NCBI GenBank assembly: GCA_024711125.1
Contig: JANJTM010000036.1
Coordinates: 1-35,000, forward strand
Direction: 5' to 3'
DNA: 35,000 bases
Source of the DNA: Rhodothermales bacterium
GTDB taxonomy: Bacteria > Bacteroidota > Rhodothermia > Rhodothermales > UBA10348
Under the pieces are notes generated by a model. The model saw only the letters and a list, made by a program, of their open reading frames with translations, was not told where the DNA came from and did no database searches. Positions 1 through 9,042 of this stretch are shown here, in pieces; position 1 is the first letter of the stretch; each line of letters begins with the position of its first letter. The translations under genes were made by a program, and so were the position numbers.

Positions 1-621
1 GTCGAAGGCATCGGGGTGCAGGGCGGCCTTCTGCCGGATCTTGCGGCGCAGGGTGCGCAGGAATCGGCGCAGGTAATGACGGTTGGAGGGCCGCTCCAGG
101 TGGAGCGAACTCGCCCGGAGATCGGTCGGAACCGAGAACGCGACGGCCGCCGCGATGCGGTGGCGTTCGGCTTCACCCAGGTACTTGAGCACCAGGTTGC
201 CGCCGAGGCTGAACCCGACGAGTGCTACGGTGTCGTAATCTCCGGCGGTGTGATCCACGACGGCTTCGAGGTCCTCGGTCGCGCCGGAGTGGTAGGACCG
301 TGGCAACCGGTTCGGCTCTCCCCCGCATCCGCGGTAGTTCCAGCATACCACGTCCCAGCCGGCCGCGGAAAGCGCCGAGGCCATGCCCCGCATGTACGGT
401 CGGTGCGCATGGCCCTCCAGGCCGTGACAGACCACGGCGACGCGCCGATGACCGCCTCGCACGCGGAAGAGGTCGAGGAAATCCCCGTCGGGCAGTTCGA
501 TACGCTCTTCCGAATAGCCCGGGTCGGCAGCGCGCCGCGCGAGGCCTGCCCACGCCGTGTGCAGGTGGGCATTGCGCAGCCCGGCGGGAGCGCGGTATCC
601 GCTGGTTTCCAGGATCGGCAT
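1..621 (-). CDS. YheT-like alpha/beta hydrolase, C-terminus off the window
   Basis: The reading frame is open from an ATG at 619-621 to the window edge, giving 207 residues of a family that is usually about 320 long. The alpha/beta hydrolase core is clear: HGLEG at residues 66-70, NYRGCGGEPN at 95-104, and the nucleophile elbow GFSLGGN at 136-142 with Ser138 as the likely catalytic serine. The Asp and His of the triad would lie in the missing part. The start MPILETSGYRAP.GLRNAH resembles the N-termini of the YheT/AB-hydrolase-4 group, which are predicted carboxylesterases of uncertain physiological substrate. It has no signal peptide, so it should be cytoplasmic. It diverges from glpK with fewer than 70 bases between the starts. 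The family call is strong; the substrate is unknown. Confidence 0.85.
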   Translation of the reverse strand, partial: MPILETSGYRAPAGLRNAHLHTAWAGLARRAADPGYSEERIELPDGDFLDLFRVRGGHRRVAVVCHGLEGHAHRPYMRGMASALSAAGWDVVCWNYRGCGGEPNRLPRSYHSGATEDLEAVVDHTAGDYDTVALVGFSLGGNLVLKYLGEAERHRIAAAVAFSVPTDLRASSLHLERPSNRHYLRRFLRTLRRKIRQKAALHPDAFD

Positions 622-688
622 GGAGCGTCGGTCGGGGCCCTGAATATCGTATCCGGCTGCTATTTTGCCGTCAAACCCGCCGGAATCC

Positions 689-2161
689 ATGCTGCTCGCA
701 CTCGACCAGGGCACGACGTCCTCACGGGCCATCGTCTTCGACGAAACCGGCCGGATTCGCTCGGTCGCGCAGAAGGAGTTCAGGCAGCACTATCCTCGGC
801 CAGGCTGGGTCGAGCACGACGCCCAGGAGATCCTCGATTCGCAGCTCGAGGTTGCATGGGCGGCGCTACGGGGCGTCGATGGGCCCGTGGCGGCCGTCGG
901 CATCACCAATCAGCGCGAGACCGTCGTCGTGTGGGACCGGACGACGGGACGCGCCATCCACCGCGCCCTCGTCTGGCAGGATCGGCGCACGGCCGCCGTT
1001 TGCGAGCGCCTGCGCGCCGGGGGACACGAGGCCCTCGTGCGGTCCCGGACCGGGCTCGTGCTCGACCCGTATTTCTCGGCCGCCAAGATCGCGTGGATCC
1101 TCGACGCCGTCCCCGGGGCACGGGACCGCGCCCGGAGGGGGGAACTGGCGGCCGGCACGGTCGACTCCTGGCTCGCCTGGCATCTGACGGGGGGGCGGGT
1201 CCACGTCACCGACGCATCCAACGCGAGCCGCACCTCGCTGTACGACCTGCACCATGGCGCGTGGGATGCCGAGCTGTGTGCCCTGTTCGACGTTCCGCCC
1301 GCGATCCTTCCCGACGTCGTGGCGTCGGCCGGAACGGCCGGCGTGGTCACGGGAGGCCTGCCGGGGGCCGGCCTTCCGATCGCCGGCATGGCCGGTGACC
1401 AGCAGGCCGCGCTATTCGGACAGGCCTGTTTCACCCCGGGCCAGGTCAAGAACACCTATGGAACGGGGTGTTTCCTGCTGATGCAGACGGGCGACACCCC
1501 CGCCGCCTCGACCAACGGGCTGCTCACGACCGTCGCCTGGCAGATAGGCGACCACCGGAGCTATGCCCTCGAGGGCAGCGTCTTCATCGCCGGAGCCGTC
1601 GTGCAGTGGCTTCGCGACGGCCTGGGCATCATCGAGCGTTCGTCTGACATCGAGGCGCTCGCGGCCTCGGTGCCGGATTCCGAGGGCGTCGTGTTCGTCC
1701 CGGCCTTCACGGGCCTCGGGGCCCCGTGGTGGGATCCGCACGCCCGGGGAACGATGGTCGGAGTGAGCCGGGGGACGACGCGCGCCCACATCGCGCGCGC
1801 CGCGCTCGAGAGCATCGCCTTCCAGGTGCACGACGTCGCCGAGGCCATGGCGACCGACGCCGGCGCGCCGCTCGTCGACCTGCGCGTGGACGGCGGCGCA
1901 TCAGCCAACGATCTCCTGATGGGAATGCAGGCTGACCTTCTCGGAATCCCGGTGGTGCGTCCGGCGGTCACCGAAACCACGGCCCTGGGCGCGGCGCTTC
2001 TCGCCGGCCTCGGGGTCGGCGTCTACGGTTCGCTGGAGGACATCGAAGCTCTCTGGGGCGCCGATCGCCGTTTCGAACCCCGCCTGTCCCGACGGGAATC
2101 CGGGGCCCGTGTCGCGCAGTGGCGTCGGGCGGTGGAACGGTCGCGCGGGTGGACGGCCTGA
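689..2161 (+). CDS. glpK: Glycerol kinase
   Basis: FGGY-family kinase of 490 residues that phosphorylates glycerol to sn-glycerol 3-phosphate with ATP in the cytoplasm. The N-terminal phosphate loop DQGTTSSRA is at residues 5-13. Glycerol-contact motifs are present: NQRET (Arg-Glu pair), VWQDRRT (Trp), LDPYFSA (Tyr) and [13 protein letters not shown] (catalytic Asp). The FGGY C-terminal signature [17 protein letters not shown] is at about 358-374 and the adenosine-binding [12 protein letters not shown] at about 400-411. I chose the ATG at 689 because it leaves the usual short lead into LALDQGTT; an in-frame TTG at 665 would add eight residues. TATTTTG at 661-667 is a weak promoter candidate. 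No glpF, glpD or glpR lies next to it, so it appears to stand alone. Its stop codon lies in a 16-bp palindrome shared with the convergent gene. Confidence 0.97.
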   Translation: MLLALDQGTTSSRAIVFDETGRIRSVAQKEFRQHYPRPGWVEHDAQEILDSQLEVAWAALRGVDGPVAAVGITNQRETVVVWDRTTGRAIHRALVWQDRRTAAVCERLRAGGHEALVRSRTGLVLDPYFSAAKIAWILDAVPGARDRARRGELAAGTVDSWLAWHLTGGRVHVTDASNASRTSLYDLHHGAWDAELCALFDVPPAILPDVVASAGTAGVVTGGLPGAGLPIAGMAGDQQAALFGQACFTPGQVKNTYGTGCFLLMQTGDTPAASTNGLLTTVAWQIGDHRSYALEGSVFIAGAVVQWLRDGLGIIERSSDIEALAASVPDSEGVVFVPAFTGLGAPWWDPHARGTMVGVSRGTTRAHIARAALESIAFQVHDVAEAMATDAGAPLVDLRVDGGASANDLLMGMQADLLGIPVVRPAVTETTALGAALLAGLGVGVYGSLEDIEALWGADRRFEPRLSRRESGARVAQWRRAVERSRGWTA

Positions 2162-2172
2162 CCGCGGTCAGG
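2157..2172. terminator. Perfect 16-bp palindrome across two convergent stop codons
   Basis: CCTGACCGCGGTCAGG is its own reverse complement. It can fold on either strand as a 6-bp stem with a CGCG loop. The glpK stop TGA (2159-2161) and the opposite gene's stop (2168-2170) sit symmetrically within it. There is no clear T-tract, so a role in bidirectional termination is inferred. Confidence 0.4.
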
Positions 2173-3532
2173 ACCTTTCGGCGCGCCGACCCGGGTTTCG
2201 AAGGGCGAAGATCAGACCGGCCCGCGGGGTACCCGTGACCATGTCGACTCCGGCCAGGAAGAAGGCCCGTCCGAATCCCGCCGCCAGACCCGCTTCGACC
2301 GACATCGCCGAGGTCGTGGCCCCCGAGTGGTCCTCTACGCGCACGCCGAGGCCGGCCATCGGCATGACCGGACCCGCGATCGGGCGCCCGATTCCGCTGA
2401 TCCCGAACCGCAGGCGTTCGTCGGCTCCTCCCGTCAGGACGTCCGGATCGACGGCCGCGTGCACGAGATATCCCCCGCGCCACGTGATGCGGCCGGCCGC
2501 CAGTCCGTAGGGCGCATCACCCCACCCCGCCGGACCGACCGACCCGCCGATGAAGACCATCGCAACCACGGCGGCCGCGCCGGCGATCGCCGGGACGAGC
2601 AGGTCGTTCGTGTCGTCGTCGTCATCCTTGTCCTTCTTCCGATCGCCGAACAGCCCGTCCAGCGGGCCGGCACCGTCCGCGGGCTTCTTTTCGCGCCCAC
2701 CGCGGGTAACCTCGCGCGTTACCGGGGCGCGTCCCGACTCGCCACCGCGGGGTTTGGAGGGCACGCGGACCGTGCGCACCGGCGGCCTGTGTCCCTCGGT
2801 GAGGATGACCCAGTCCACGTAGATGCCCGGATCGGGCACGTACACGGTGCGCCGCCCCCGGACGTGAACCACCGCAGGGACATCCCGTCCCGCGGCGGTT
2901 TCGACCGATGCCTCGACGAACGTCACGCGCAGTACATCGAGATTCTCGAGACGGAATCCGGACCGGAATGCGGCCCTCGCAGCCATCGAGTCCACGTCGG
3001 CAAACAGACCGTCCCATCCCACTCCGGCGGTCTCGAACGCGTACGCTGCCGTATCGGGGAGGAGCGCCATGCCGTCGAGACGGACCTGGAGGTACCCGAT
3101 CGTTCCGCCGTCCGATACGACGGACGCCTGGAGGTCGATCGCTTCCAGGAGGATACCATCGGGCAGACTCTCGGGCCCTGCGGGTTCACCGTCGACGATG
3201 CCGCCGAAGCCCCGGTACCACGCGAGATCGAACCGGATCACGGGCATCCCCGACGTCCCGTCCCAGGCGTAATCCAGTACGAGGGAATCCACGGCGGGCA
3301 GCAGGTCGAGCGATCCGTACTGCTCGGCCGCGCGGGCAAAGGGCACGTCCATCGCACCCTGGGTCTCGTAGAGCATGTCCGGGAAGTGCGGACGCACGAC
3401 CCTCCCCTGCCCCGATTGCCGGGCAAGGGTGTCCAGCGGCGTGGTCAGCATGACGAGCGCGATGGTCACGGCGAAGAGCGTCGGGCGCCCTGTATGCCAT
3501 GCGATGCCGGTCGAATCGGGAATCGGGGTCAT
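2168..3532 (-). CDS. Exported protein of unknown function with a central membrane segment
   Basis: 454 residues from the ATG at 3532. A GTG at 3556 could add eight residues, but its AGGA lies only two bases upstream, too close to be a good ribosome site. An N-terminal hydrophobic stretch (TLFAVTIALVMLTTP) followed by TLARQ looks like a signal peptide. Residues up to about 260 are a beta-rich, Gly/Asp-rich region with no family I recognise. A basic, proline-rich linker follows, then a charged run KKDKDDDDD, then a hydrophobic segment LVPAIAGAAAVVAMVFIGG at about 325-345. The C-terminal 100 residues are glycine-rich with alternating hydrophobics, ending in a block that could be beta strands of an outer-membrane structure. 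It converges on glpK with six bases between stops. I assign no function. Confidence 0.7.
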   Translation of the reverse strand: MTPIPDSTGIAWHTGRPTLFAVTIALVMLTTPLDTLARQSGQGRVVRPHFPDMLYETQGAMDVPFARAAEQYGSLDLLPAVDSLVLDYAWDGTSGMPVIRFDLAWYRGFGGIVDGEPAGPESLPDGILLEAIDLQASVVSDGGTIGYLQVRLDGMALLPDTAAYAFETAGVGWDGLFADVDSMAARAAFRSGFRLENLDVLRVTFVEASVETAAGRDVPAVVHVRGRRTVYVPDPGIYVDWVILTEGHRPPVRTVRVPSKPRGGESGRAPVTREVTRGGREKKPADGAGPLDGLFGDRKKDKDDDDDTNDLLVPAIAGAAAVVAMVFIGGSVGPAGWGDAPYGLAAGRITWRGGYLVHAAVDPDVLTGGADERLRFGISGIGRPIAGPVMPMAGLGVRVEDHSGATTSAMSVEAGLAAGFGRAFFLAGVDMVTGTPRAGLIFALRNPGRRAERS

Positions 3533-3648
3533 GTTGACGAGCGTGCGGTGGGGCACGATCCTTTACTTCAAACGCAGTGCCATCCTCGGTTCCGCATGGA
3601 ACACGGGGCCGGGTCGGGTTTTGCATCGGTTCACCCAACCGGTTCGCC

Positions 3649-4371
3649 ATGCGATTCCTCCTCCTGGCCTCCCTGCTCCTCGCGGGTTGCGCGGCACCCG
3701 AGACCCCCTCCGCTCCGGCCTCCGACACCCCTTCGGCCGCCATTGACCGGCCCAATGCCCAGAACCCCGGCGGCAATGCCGAGGGCGAAGTGCCGCCCGG
3801 ATGGCTCGCCCGCTTCGACCACGAGGGCGAGTACGTCATCGGCTCGAATGCCGACTCCTCGGACGTCTTCTTCGTGACCATGACGCCCGGCTGGCACATC
3901 ACCGCCAAGCCGGCCGGAATCTACTGGCATCCGGCATCGACCGCCGAGGGCGAGTTCTCGGCCGTTGCCCAGATACACCTCTTCGACCCCGGCGAACGCA
4001 ACGAGGCCTACGGACTGTTCGTGGGCGGAAGCGACCTCCAGGGTCCGAACCAGGCCTACCTGTACTTCCTGGTCCGCCGCTCCGGCGAGTTCCTCGTCAA
4101 GCGCCGCGCGGGCGGGGAGACGGTGAACGTGATCGACTGGACGGCCCATCCCGCGATCGTTCCGTACACGGCCGAGACCCAGGGAACCGCCGAGAACACG
4201 CTCAAGCTGACGGTTTCGGGCGGAACCATCGCCTTCTCGATCAACGGGACCGAAGTCGCGACGGTACCGGCGGACGGGCTCGTGACCGACGGAATCGTCG
4301 GCCTTCGCGTGAACCACGGTCTTAACCTGCACGTGGAGAACCTCGCGGTCGAGCCCGTGCCGGCGATGTGA
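3649..4371 (+). CDS. Small lipoprotein with a LamG/concanavalin-like fold
   Basis: 240 residues. The start MRFLLLASLLLAGC gives a classic lipobox (L-A-G-Cys14), and this fixes the ATG at 3649 rather than an in-frame codon further upstream. After a Pro/Ala/Ser-rich linker of about 45 residues comes one beta-rich domain: GWLARFDHEGEYVIGSN, then WHITAKPAGIYWHP, AYGLFVGGSDL, YLYFLVRRSGEFLVKRR and a closing block NGTEVATVPADGL...GIVGLRVNHGL. This order resembles the concanavalin-like 'family 16 glycoside hydrolase/DUF1080' sandwich, but I see no catalytic motif, so it is more likely a binding domain than an enzyme. It is predicted to be a membrane-anchored protein. Only three bases separate its stop from that of the convergent M24 peptidase. 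Confidence 0.8.
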   Translation: MRFLLLASLLLAGCAAPETPSAPASDTPSAAIDRPNAQNPGGNAEGEVPPGWLARFDHEGEYVIGSNADSSDVFFVTMTPGWHITAKPAGIYWHPASTAEGEFSAVAQIHLFDPGERNEAYGLFVGGSDLQGPNQAYLYFLVRRSGEFLVKRRAGGETVNVIDWTAHPAIVPYTAETQGTAENTLKLTVSGGTIAFSINGTEVATVPADGLVTDGIVGLRVNHGLNLHVENLAVEPVPAM

Positions 4372-4374
4372 TCG

Positions 4375-5709
4375 TCAGCGGGACTGCCCGACGAGGTACA
4401 GCCGCTCCTGTCTCGGATCGATATACCACACGCTGGAGCCGTCGAAGAAGGCGTCCTCCTCGAGCATGATGCGCACGTCCTGCCCGTTCCACTCGGGAAC
4501 CGAGACGGTCGCGTTCAGCTCGATCGAGTGCGCCGTGTTGGCGTGGAGCGGAAAGTCCCCCGTACCGACCACGCGGCCCTGGTTGTCCCACATCCCGATC
4601 GCGGGACCTGCCGCGTGGCCGTGGAAACCGATCGGGTGCGTGTAGATGGACGGGCGGATGCCCTCGGCCTTCGCCGCGGCCAGCGCGCCCGCCAGGATCT
4701 CGTTGCCCGTTCGACCCACCGCGAATTCGCGCGTGAGCAGGTCCTGCAGGCGGTTTCCGACCGACAGCGCCTTCTTCAGCCCCTCGGGCGCGTCGGTTTC
4801 GCCCGGCTTCAGCACGTACGCGTGCTGCTGCGTATCGGTGTTGAGGCGCAGGTACGTGATACCGAAGTCCACGTGCAGGAGGTCGCCGGGCTGGATGACC
4901 GACGCCGGGGGCCTTGACGAAAAGTCGTCGCCCCGCGTCAAGCCTTCGGCCCGCTGCACGTCGACGCTGGGATGGAACCACGTGTCGAGTCGCAGCTCCC
5001 GGATCCGGTCGCGGTACCACCACACCACGTCGTCGGTGGTCGTGACTCCCGGCTGGATCACCCGGTCGGACAGTCCTTCGCGGATGATGGTGCGCGCGAT
5101 GCGAACGATCTGCGGATAGACCGCCATTTCCTCGGGAATGCGGGTTTCCAGCCAGCCGACCGCCAGCCGCTCGGCCGATGCCACGCGGCCGGCCAGTGCC
5201 GGGCCGAGGGCCTCGAGCAGCGCCTCGTGCTCGGTATGGGTGATGCCGTCGGCATGCCCGAACGTGGTCGACGTATTCACGGCGATGCGCTTCGGATCGC
5301 GCTCGCGGACGAGTTCGGCCAGTCGCGCCCACTGGTCGGGTTGCGCCTCCGGATCCCACGCGGCCTCGAACGAACGGCCCACGGCGTACCGCGCCACGGC
5401 GAGGCGCTCGATGCGGTCGCCCCGGTCGAAGAAGACCAGGATCGTCCGGCGACGCGCGGCGAACCAGGTCGCGGGCAGCAGCGTGCGGATCACCGGGTCC
5501 TCGTTGTACTCGCGCGCGGCGACGATCCAGCAGTCGATGCCTTCCCTGCGCATGAGGGCAGGAACGACGGTCTCCATGCGACGCTCGAGCCATGCATCCA
5601 CCACCGCCGCCTGCTCGCGGCTCGACAGGATGCGGGGCATCTCCGGAACGTCCTGGGCGGCGACCGGCGCGACGAAGGAAAGGAGCAGGAAGGGAAGAAT
5701 GCGTCTCAT
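4375..5709 (-). CDS. Secreted M24-family metallopeptidase (Xaa-Pro aminopeptidase-like)
   Basis: 444 residues with a signal peptide (MRRILPFLLLSFVAPVAAQ, cleavage likely after AAQ). It has the two-domain layout of the family: an N-terminal creatinase-like domain and a C-terminal pita-bread domain. Candidate dinuclear-metal ligands are Asp281 (HVDFG), Asp292 (LNTDTQ), His365 (GFHGHAAG), Glu397 (HSIELN) and Glu417 or Glu418 (MLEEDA). The five-ligand set of M24 enzymes therefore seems complete, and it is probably active. Family members remove N-terminal residues ahead of proline, but some are only generic aminopeptidases, so the specificity is inferred. The export signal puts it in the periplasm or outside the cell, where it could act in peptide scavenging. 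AGGA lies three bases before the ATG. Confidence 0.88.
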   Translation of the reverse strand: MRRILPFLLLSFVAPVAAQDVPEMPRILSSREQAAVVDAWLERRMETVVPALMRREGIDCWIVAAREYNEDPVIRTLLPATWFAARRRTILVFFDRGDRIERLAVARYAVGRSFEAAWDPEAQPDQWARLAELVRERDPKRIAVNTSTTFGHADGITHTEHEALLEALGPALAGRVASAERLAVGWLETRIPEEMAVYPQIVRIARTIIREGLSDRVIQPGVTTTDDVVWWYRDRIRELRLDTWFHPSVDVQRAEGLTRGDDFSSRPPASVIQPGDLLHVDFGITYLRLNTDTQQHAYVLKPGETDAPEGLKKALSVGNRLQDLLTREFAVGRTGNEILAGALAAAKAEGIRPSIYTHPIGFHGHAAGPAIGMWDNQGRVVGTGDFPLHANTAHSIELNATVSVPEWNGQDVRIMLEEDAFFDGSSVWYIDPRQERLYLVGQSR

Positions 5710-5764
5710 GGATCCTGGAATTGGGTGCGGAACGGGTGCCCGATCGGCTCGCGCCTCCCTGCCG

Positions 5765-6142
5765 TCAGCCGGAGATGCCCAACGAATCGGGCACGTCGTT
5801 TCGCTGCGGCTGCGGGTTGACGAGTGCGCCCGTGAGCGGAGTATCGAAGGCCGTCACGAAATGCGCCACCGTGGCGAACCAGAAATCCTGCTGGAACTCG
5901 AAAAAGTCCTCGTCGAAGCCGTGGCGGTCTCCTCGATGCCCGACGATATCCAGGTAGAACGTGCGCGGCCAATCGGGATAGCGCTCCTGCGCTTCCCTCA
6001 CGAGCGAGAATACGGCCCGGGCGGCGTCCTCGAACGAATCGTCCGGCGATACCACGTGCCGGATGGACACCGTATTGTCGAAGTGCATGGCGATGCCGGG
6101 CTCTTCGGGTTTGCGGTATTCGGGCACGAATTCGGGTTCCAT
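5765..6142 (-). CDS. Small acidic protein of unknown function
   Basis: 125 residues starting MEPEFVPEYRKP. It has no signal peptide or membrane segment and is predicted cytoplasmic. It is rich in Asp, Glu, Phe and aromatic residues. The most distinctive stretches are FYLDIVGHRG, DEDFFEFQQDFWF and the tail NPQPQRNDVPDSLGI. The middle looks helical. I recall similar small proteins only as unnamed conserved proteins of Rhodothermia, so no function is given. It lies 55 bases upstream of the M24 peptidase on the same strand and could be cotranscribed with it. Its codon usage is like that of the neighbours, which supports a real gene. Confidence 0.65.
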   Translation of the reverse strand: MEPEFVPEYRKPEEPGIAMHFDNTVSIRHVVSPDDSFEDAARAVFSLVREAQERYPDWPRTFYLDIVGHRGDRHGFDEDFFEFQQDFWFATVAHFVTAFDTPLTGALVNPQPQRNDVPDSLGISG

Positions 6143-6260
6143 GTCTCACGGAAGGGATGGGGGGATCGGAGCGTGCGGACCGCGCACGCGGGTCGATGAG
6201 CCAACGCGGGTGGGCCACTCCCGTTTCGAGGCTCCAGGCACGACCGGAATTCGATTGGGC

Positions 6261-6287
6261 TTGACTTTTTCACGTCGTTTCCATAAA
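6261..6287 (+). promoter_or_regulatory. Candidate promoter for the collagen-like protein gene
   Basis: TTGACT at 6261-6266 is followed after 15 bases by CATAAA (6282-6287), about 35 bases before the ATG at 6322. The region is clearly more AT-rich than its surroundings. A six-base inverted repeat, CACGTC (6271-6276) and GACGTG (6288-6293), overlaps it and could be an operator. The spacer is shorter than ideal, so this is tentative. Confidence 0.3.
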
Positions 6288-6321
6288 GACGTGTGCCCCC
6301 CCATCCAATCGTGCTACCCCC

Positions 6322-9042
6322 ATGACTCCGTTCGCCATCCGGCGCGGTGCACAGGTGGTTCTTTGCCTGGTTGTACTGCTCGCCTGCCGGCCCGCCTCGG
6401 GCCAGGTGCCTCCGACGCTCTCGCTTCAGGCCTCGGCCCTGGCCGCCGGTGGCGGTGCCCTGCCCGACGGACCCCATTCGGCCGTATTCGGCATCTACGA
6501 CGTGGCGACCGGCGGTACGCCGCTGTGGACGGAGACGCAGACCGTCACGGTATCCGGAGGGATCTTCAGCGTGTTGCTCGGATCGACCACGCCACTGACC
6601 GTGGCGTTCGACGGGCCGCGCTGGCTCGGCGTGGCCCTGGATGGAGCGGCCGAAGGCTCGCCGCGCCTGCCGTTCAGTTCGGTACCCTACGCGCGGACGA
6701 GCTTCGAGGTACTCGGATCCACCAACGTCTTCCCGGCCACCGGGGCCGTCGGCATCGGTACCGGGGGATCCTCGAGCCCGGGCGATCCGGTCGCACTGCT
6801 CGACGTGCGGGGAGACCTCGCACTCGGCGACGTGCCGGCATCGGGCGCACCGGGAACGGCCCGCCTGCTGGTCCAGGATTCGGGAGACCCCATGGTGCGG
6901 CACCTGTCGCAGGATGCTTTCGTCGCGCTGGGTCTCGCGGGGCCGCCCGGACCGGCGGGTCCCGCCGGTCCCGCGGGGGCAGCCGGTGCGGCAGGGCCGG
7001 CCGGTCCCGTGGGTCCGTCGGGGCCTGTCGGGCCCGCGGGTCCGCAGGGCCCCCCGGGCGAAGCCTTCGACGGAATCCTCGAGGACACGCCGCTCGTCCT
7101 GCTCGACGAGAACGGCGACGAGGTCTTCCGGGTGAATCCGGACGGTACGTCGTTCCATGCCGGGCACGAGACGTTCGCCGGCGGCATCACGGTCGACGAC
7201 GACGGGTCGGGGGACGGCGGCATCCTCGTTCGTGACGACCAGGGCAACTCGGTCGGGGAGGTCGGCGCCTACGGAATCGGCTTCCTGTCTCCGGCCGGCG
7301 ACCTTCTGATCGGCATGACACCGGATGACGGGTTGTTCGTGGAGAACGAGCAGGGAGAGGTGCTTTTCCAGGTCGCGCCCGACGGCACGTCCTTCCACGC
7401 GGGGCACGAGACCTTCGCCGGCGGCATCACGGTGGAGGACGACGGCTCGCCGACGGGCGGGCTCCGGGTGGAGACGGAAGAGGGCAATCTCGCCGGTCTC
7501 ATCAACTCCGACGAAATGGGATTCGTATCGGCGAACGGTGAGGTGATCATCGGCATGTCGGGCGAGGACGGGCTGTTCGTCCTGAACCAGGAGGGGGAGG
7601 TTCTCTTCCAGGTTGCGCCGGACGGAACCTCTTTCCACGCCGGGCTGGAGGAATTCGCGGGAGGAATCAAGCTCGCCGACGGCACGGAAATCCACGGGGC
7701 GGACGACCTCGGCTCCGGGACCGGAGGAACGTTCGACGGCACGCTCGAGAATCAGCCTCTCGTGGTCAAGGACGCGGAGGGAAACGAGGTCTTCCGTGTG
7801 GATACCGACGGAACCTCGACGCACGTCGGGCACGAGACCTTCGAAGGCGGTATCACGGTCGAGGATGATGGTTCGATCGAAGGCGGCATCGTGATCGAGG
7901 ACACCAATGGAGATGCCGTGGCCGAAGTAGGCGCTTTCGGAATAGGGTACACGACACCGGACGGCACCATCACGCTCGGAATGACTCCGGACCTGGGTTT
8001 CGTCATTCTCGACGAGAACCTGCAACCCGTCTTCCAGGTGGAGCCCGACGGCACATCCTACCATAAGGGTCACGAGACCTTCGACGGGGGCATCACCCTC
8101 GGCACGGGAGCGACGCTCACGTTCGGCGACGGCTCGTCGATGTCGACGGCACCGGGCGGGGGAGGCTCGTTCGACGGCATCCTGCAGGACTCCCCGCTCA
8201 TCGTCAGGAATCTGGGGGGCGACGACGTGTTCACCGTCAACACCAACGGATCAACCTCCCAGGCCGGTCCCGGCGTGATGGTCGGCTTGACGAATACCGG
8301 TCCGTTGACGCAGGACGGGTTGGCGACCTTCGGTCCTCCGGGCATCGACAACCCCGGACCGTTCTCGCAGGGAGGCGACCTCACGGTGGCGGGGGATGCG
8401 CTGTTCCAGAACGGCCTGGACGTTCTGGGCTCCGTCCCCATCCAGATCGAGGCGATGGGCCTGGGTTCGGCTCCACCCGGGGGTTCGACGATCCCGGACG
8501 GATCGGACATCCTCCAGATCGTGCCCGAGAACATGGAGCAGCCGAATTCCCTGTACCCGGTCCTGTTCGGCTGCCCGGGCTGTCCCCCGGTCAACGTGCG
8601 CCAGTTCGAGGGGTACTTCTACGTCAATATCCTCCAGGCCGACCAGCTGCAGGTCTTCGGGCCGAAGTCCTTCCGGATCGACCATCCGCTGGAGCCGGAC
8701 CGTTACCTGCAGCACGCCGCGATCGAGAGCGACCGCGTGATGAACCTCTACGACGGGGTCGTGACGCTCGATGCCGCCGGCGAGGCCACCGTTACCCTGC
8801 CCGAGTGGTTCGAGGCGGTCAACCGGGACTTCCGGTACCAGCTGACCGCCCTCGGCGCTCCGGCGCCGGGCCTGTACATCGCGCGCGAGCTCGCGGACGG
8901 TTCGTTCTCGATCGCCGGTGGCCCACCGGGCGGGCGCGTCTCGTGGCAGGTTTCGGGAGAGCGGAACGACGCGTACATGCAGGAGAACCCGTTCGTGCTC
9001 GAGCCCCTCAAGTCCGACTCCCCGCCGGGGAACCGGCCATGA
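6322..9042 (+). CDS. Large exported collagen-like repeat protein
   Basis: 906 residues with an N-terminal export signal ([17 protein letters not shown]; either cleavage after SGQ or a weak LLAC lipobox). Residues 30-205 form a beta-rich head like those on bacterial collagen-like and tail-fibre-like proteins. Residues 207-248 are 14 uninterrupted Gly-X-Y triplets. Next comes a repeat region (about 265-650) in which VF.V..DGTS.H.GHETF.GGIT recurs at alternating spacings. The C-terminal ~170 residues contain [35 protein letters not shown] and [18 protein letters not shown] recall this block from large bacterial surface proteins; it has no assigned function. A role in surface architecture or adhesion is inferred. 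The stop overlaps the next ATG (ATGA), implying translational coupling. Confidence 0.85.
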   Translation: MTPFAIRRGAQVVLCLVVLLACRPASGQVPPTLSLQASALAAGGGALPDGPHSAVFGIYDVATGGTPLWTETQTVTVSGGIFSVLLGSTTPLTVAFDGPRWLGVALDGAAEGSPRLPFSSVPYARTSFEVLGSTNVFPATGAVGIGTGGSSSPGDPVALLDVRGDLALGDVPASGAPGTARLLVQDSGDPMVRHLSQDAFVALGLAGPPGPAGPAGPAGAAGAAGPAGPVGPSGPVGPAGPQGPPGEAFDGILEDTPLVLLDENGDEVFRVNPDGTSFHAGHETFAGGITVDDDGSGDGGILVRDDQGNSVGEVGAYGIGFLSPAGDLLIGMTPDDGLFVENEQGEVLFQVAPDGTSFHAGHETFAGGITVEDDGSPTGGLRVETEEGNLAGLINSDEMGFVSANGEVIIGMSGEDGLFVLNQEGEVLFQVAPDGTSFHAGLEEFAGGIKLADGTEIHGADDLGSGTGGTFDGTLENQPLVVKDAEGNEVFRVDTDGTSTHVGHETFEGGITVEDDGSIEGGIVIEDTNGDAVAEVGAFGIGYTTPDGTITLGMTPDLGFVILDENLQPVFQVEPDGTSYHKGHETFDGGITLGTGATLTFGDGSSMSTAPGGGGSFDGILQDSPLIVRNLGGDDVFTVNTNGSTSQAGPGVMVGLTNTGPLTQDGLATFGPPGIDNPGPFSQGGDLTVAGDALFQNGLDVLGSVPIQIEAMGLGSAPPGGSTIPDGSDILQIVPENMEQPNSLYPVLFGCPGCPPVNVRQFEGYFYVNILQADQLQVFGPKSFRIDHPLEPDRYLQHAAIESDRVMNLYDGVVTLDAAGEATVTLPEWFEAVNRDFRYQLTALGAPAPGLYIARELADGSFSIAGGPPGGRVSWQVSGERNDAYMQENPFVLEPLKSDSPPGNRP
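6940..7065 (+). repeat. Collagen-like Gly-X-Y coding tract, 14 triplets
   Basis: In-frame tract coding [42 protein letters not shown] with no break. Such tracts form trimeric collagen helices in bacteria, so the parent protein may be a trimer. Confidence 0.9.
7120..8290 (+). repeat. Six internal protein repeats with alternating spacing
   Basis: A unit like [19 protein letters not shown] begins at about 7120, 7357, 7597, 7786, 8026 and 8224. The distances are 237, 240, 189, 240 and 198 bases, all multiples of three. Long (79-80 residue) and short (63-66 residue) units are therefore mixed. The short steps lack the extra 'GLF...[10 protein letters not shown]' segment and instead carry FDG.L...PL.V before the next unit. 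The last copy is degenerate. Confidence 0.85.

Noticed and set aside
16-1398. A 460-residue plus-strand open frame overlapping the hydrolase and glpK.
   Set aside because: It has no family features and covers two well-recognised genes in other frames.
5998-8073. A 691-residue open frame on the minus strand.
   Set aside because: Antisense of the collagen-like gene, with composition of a shadow frame.
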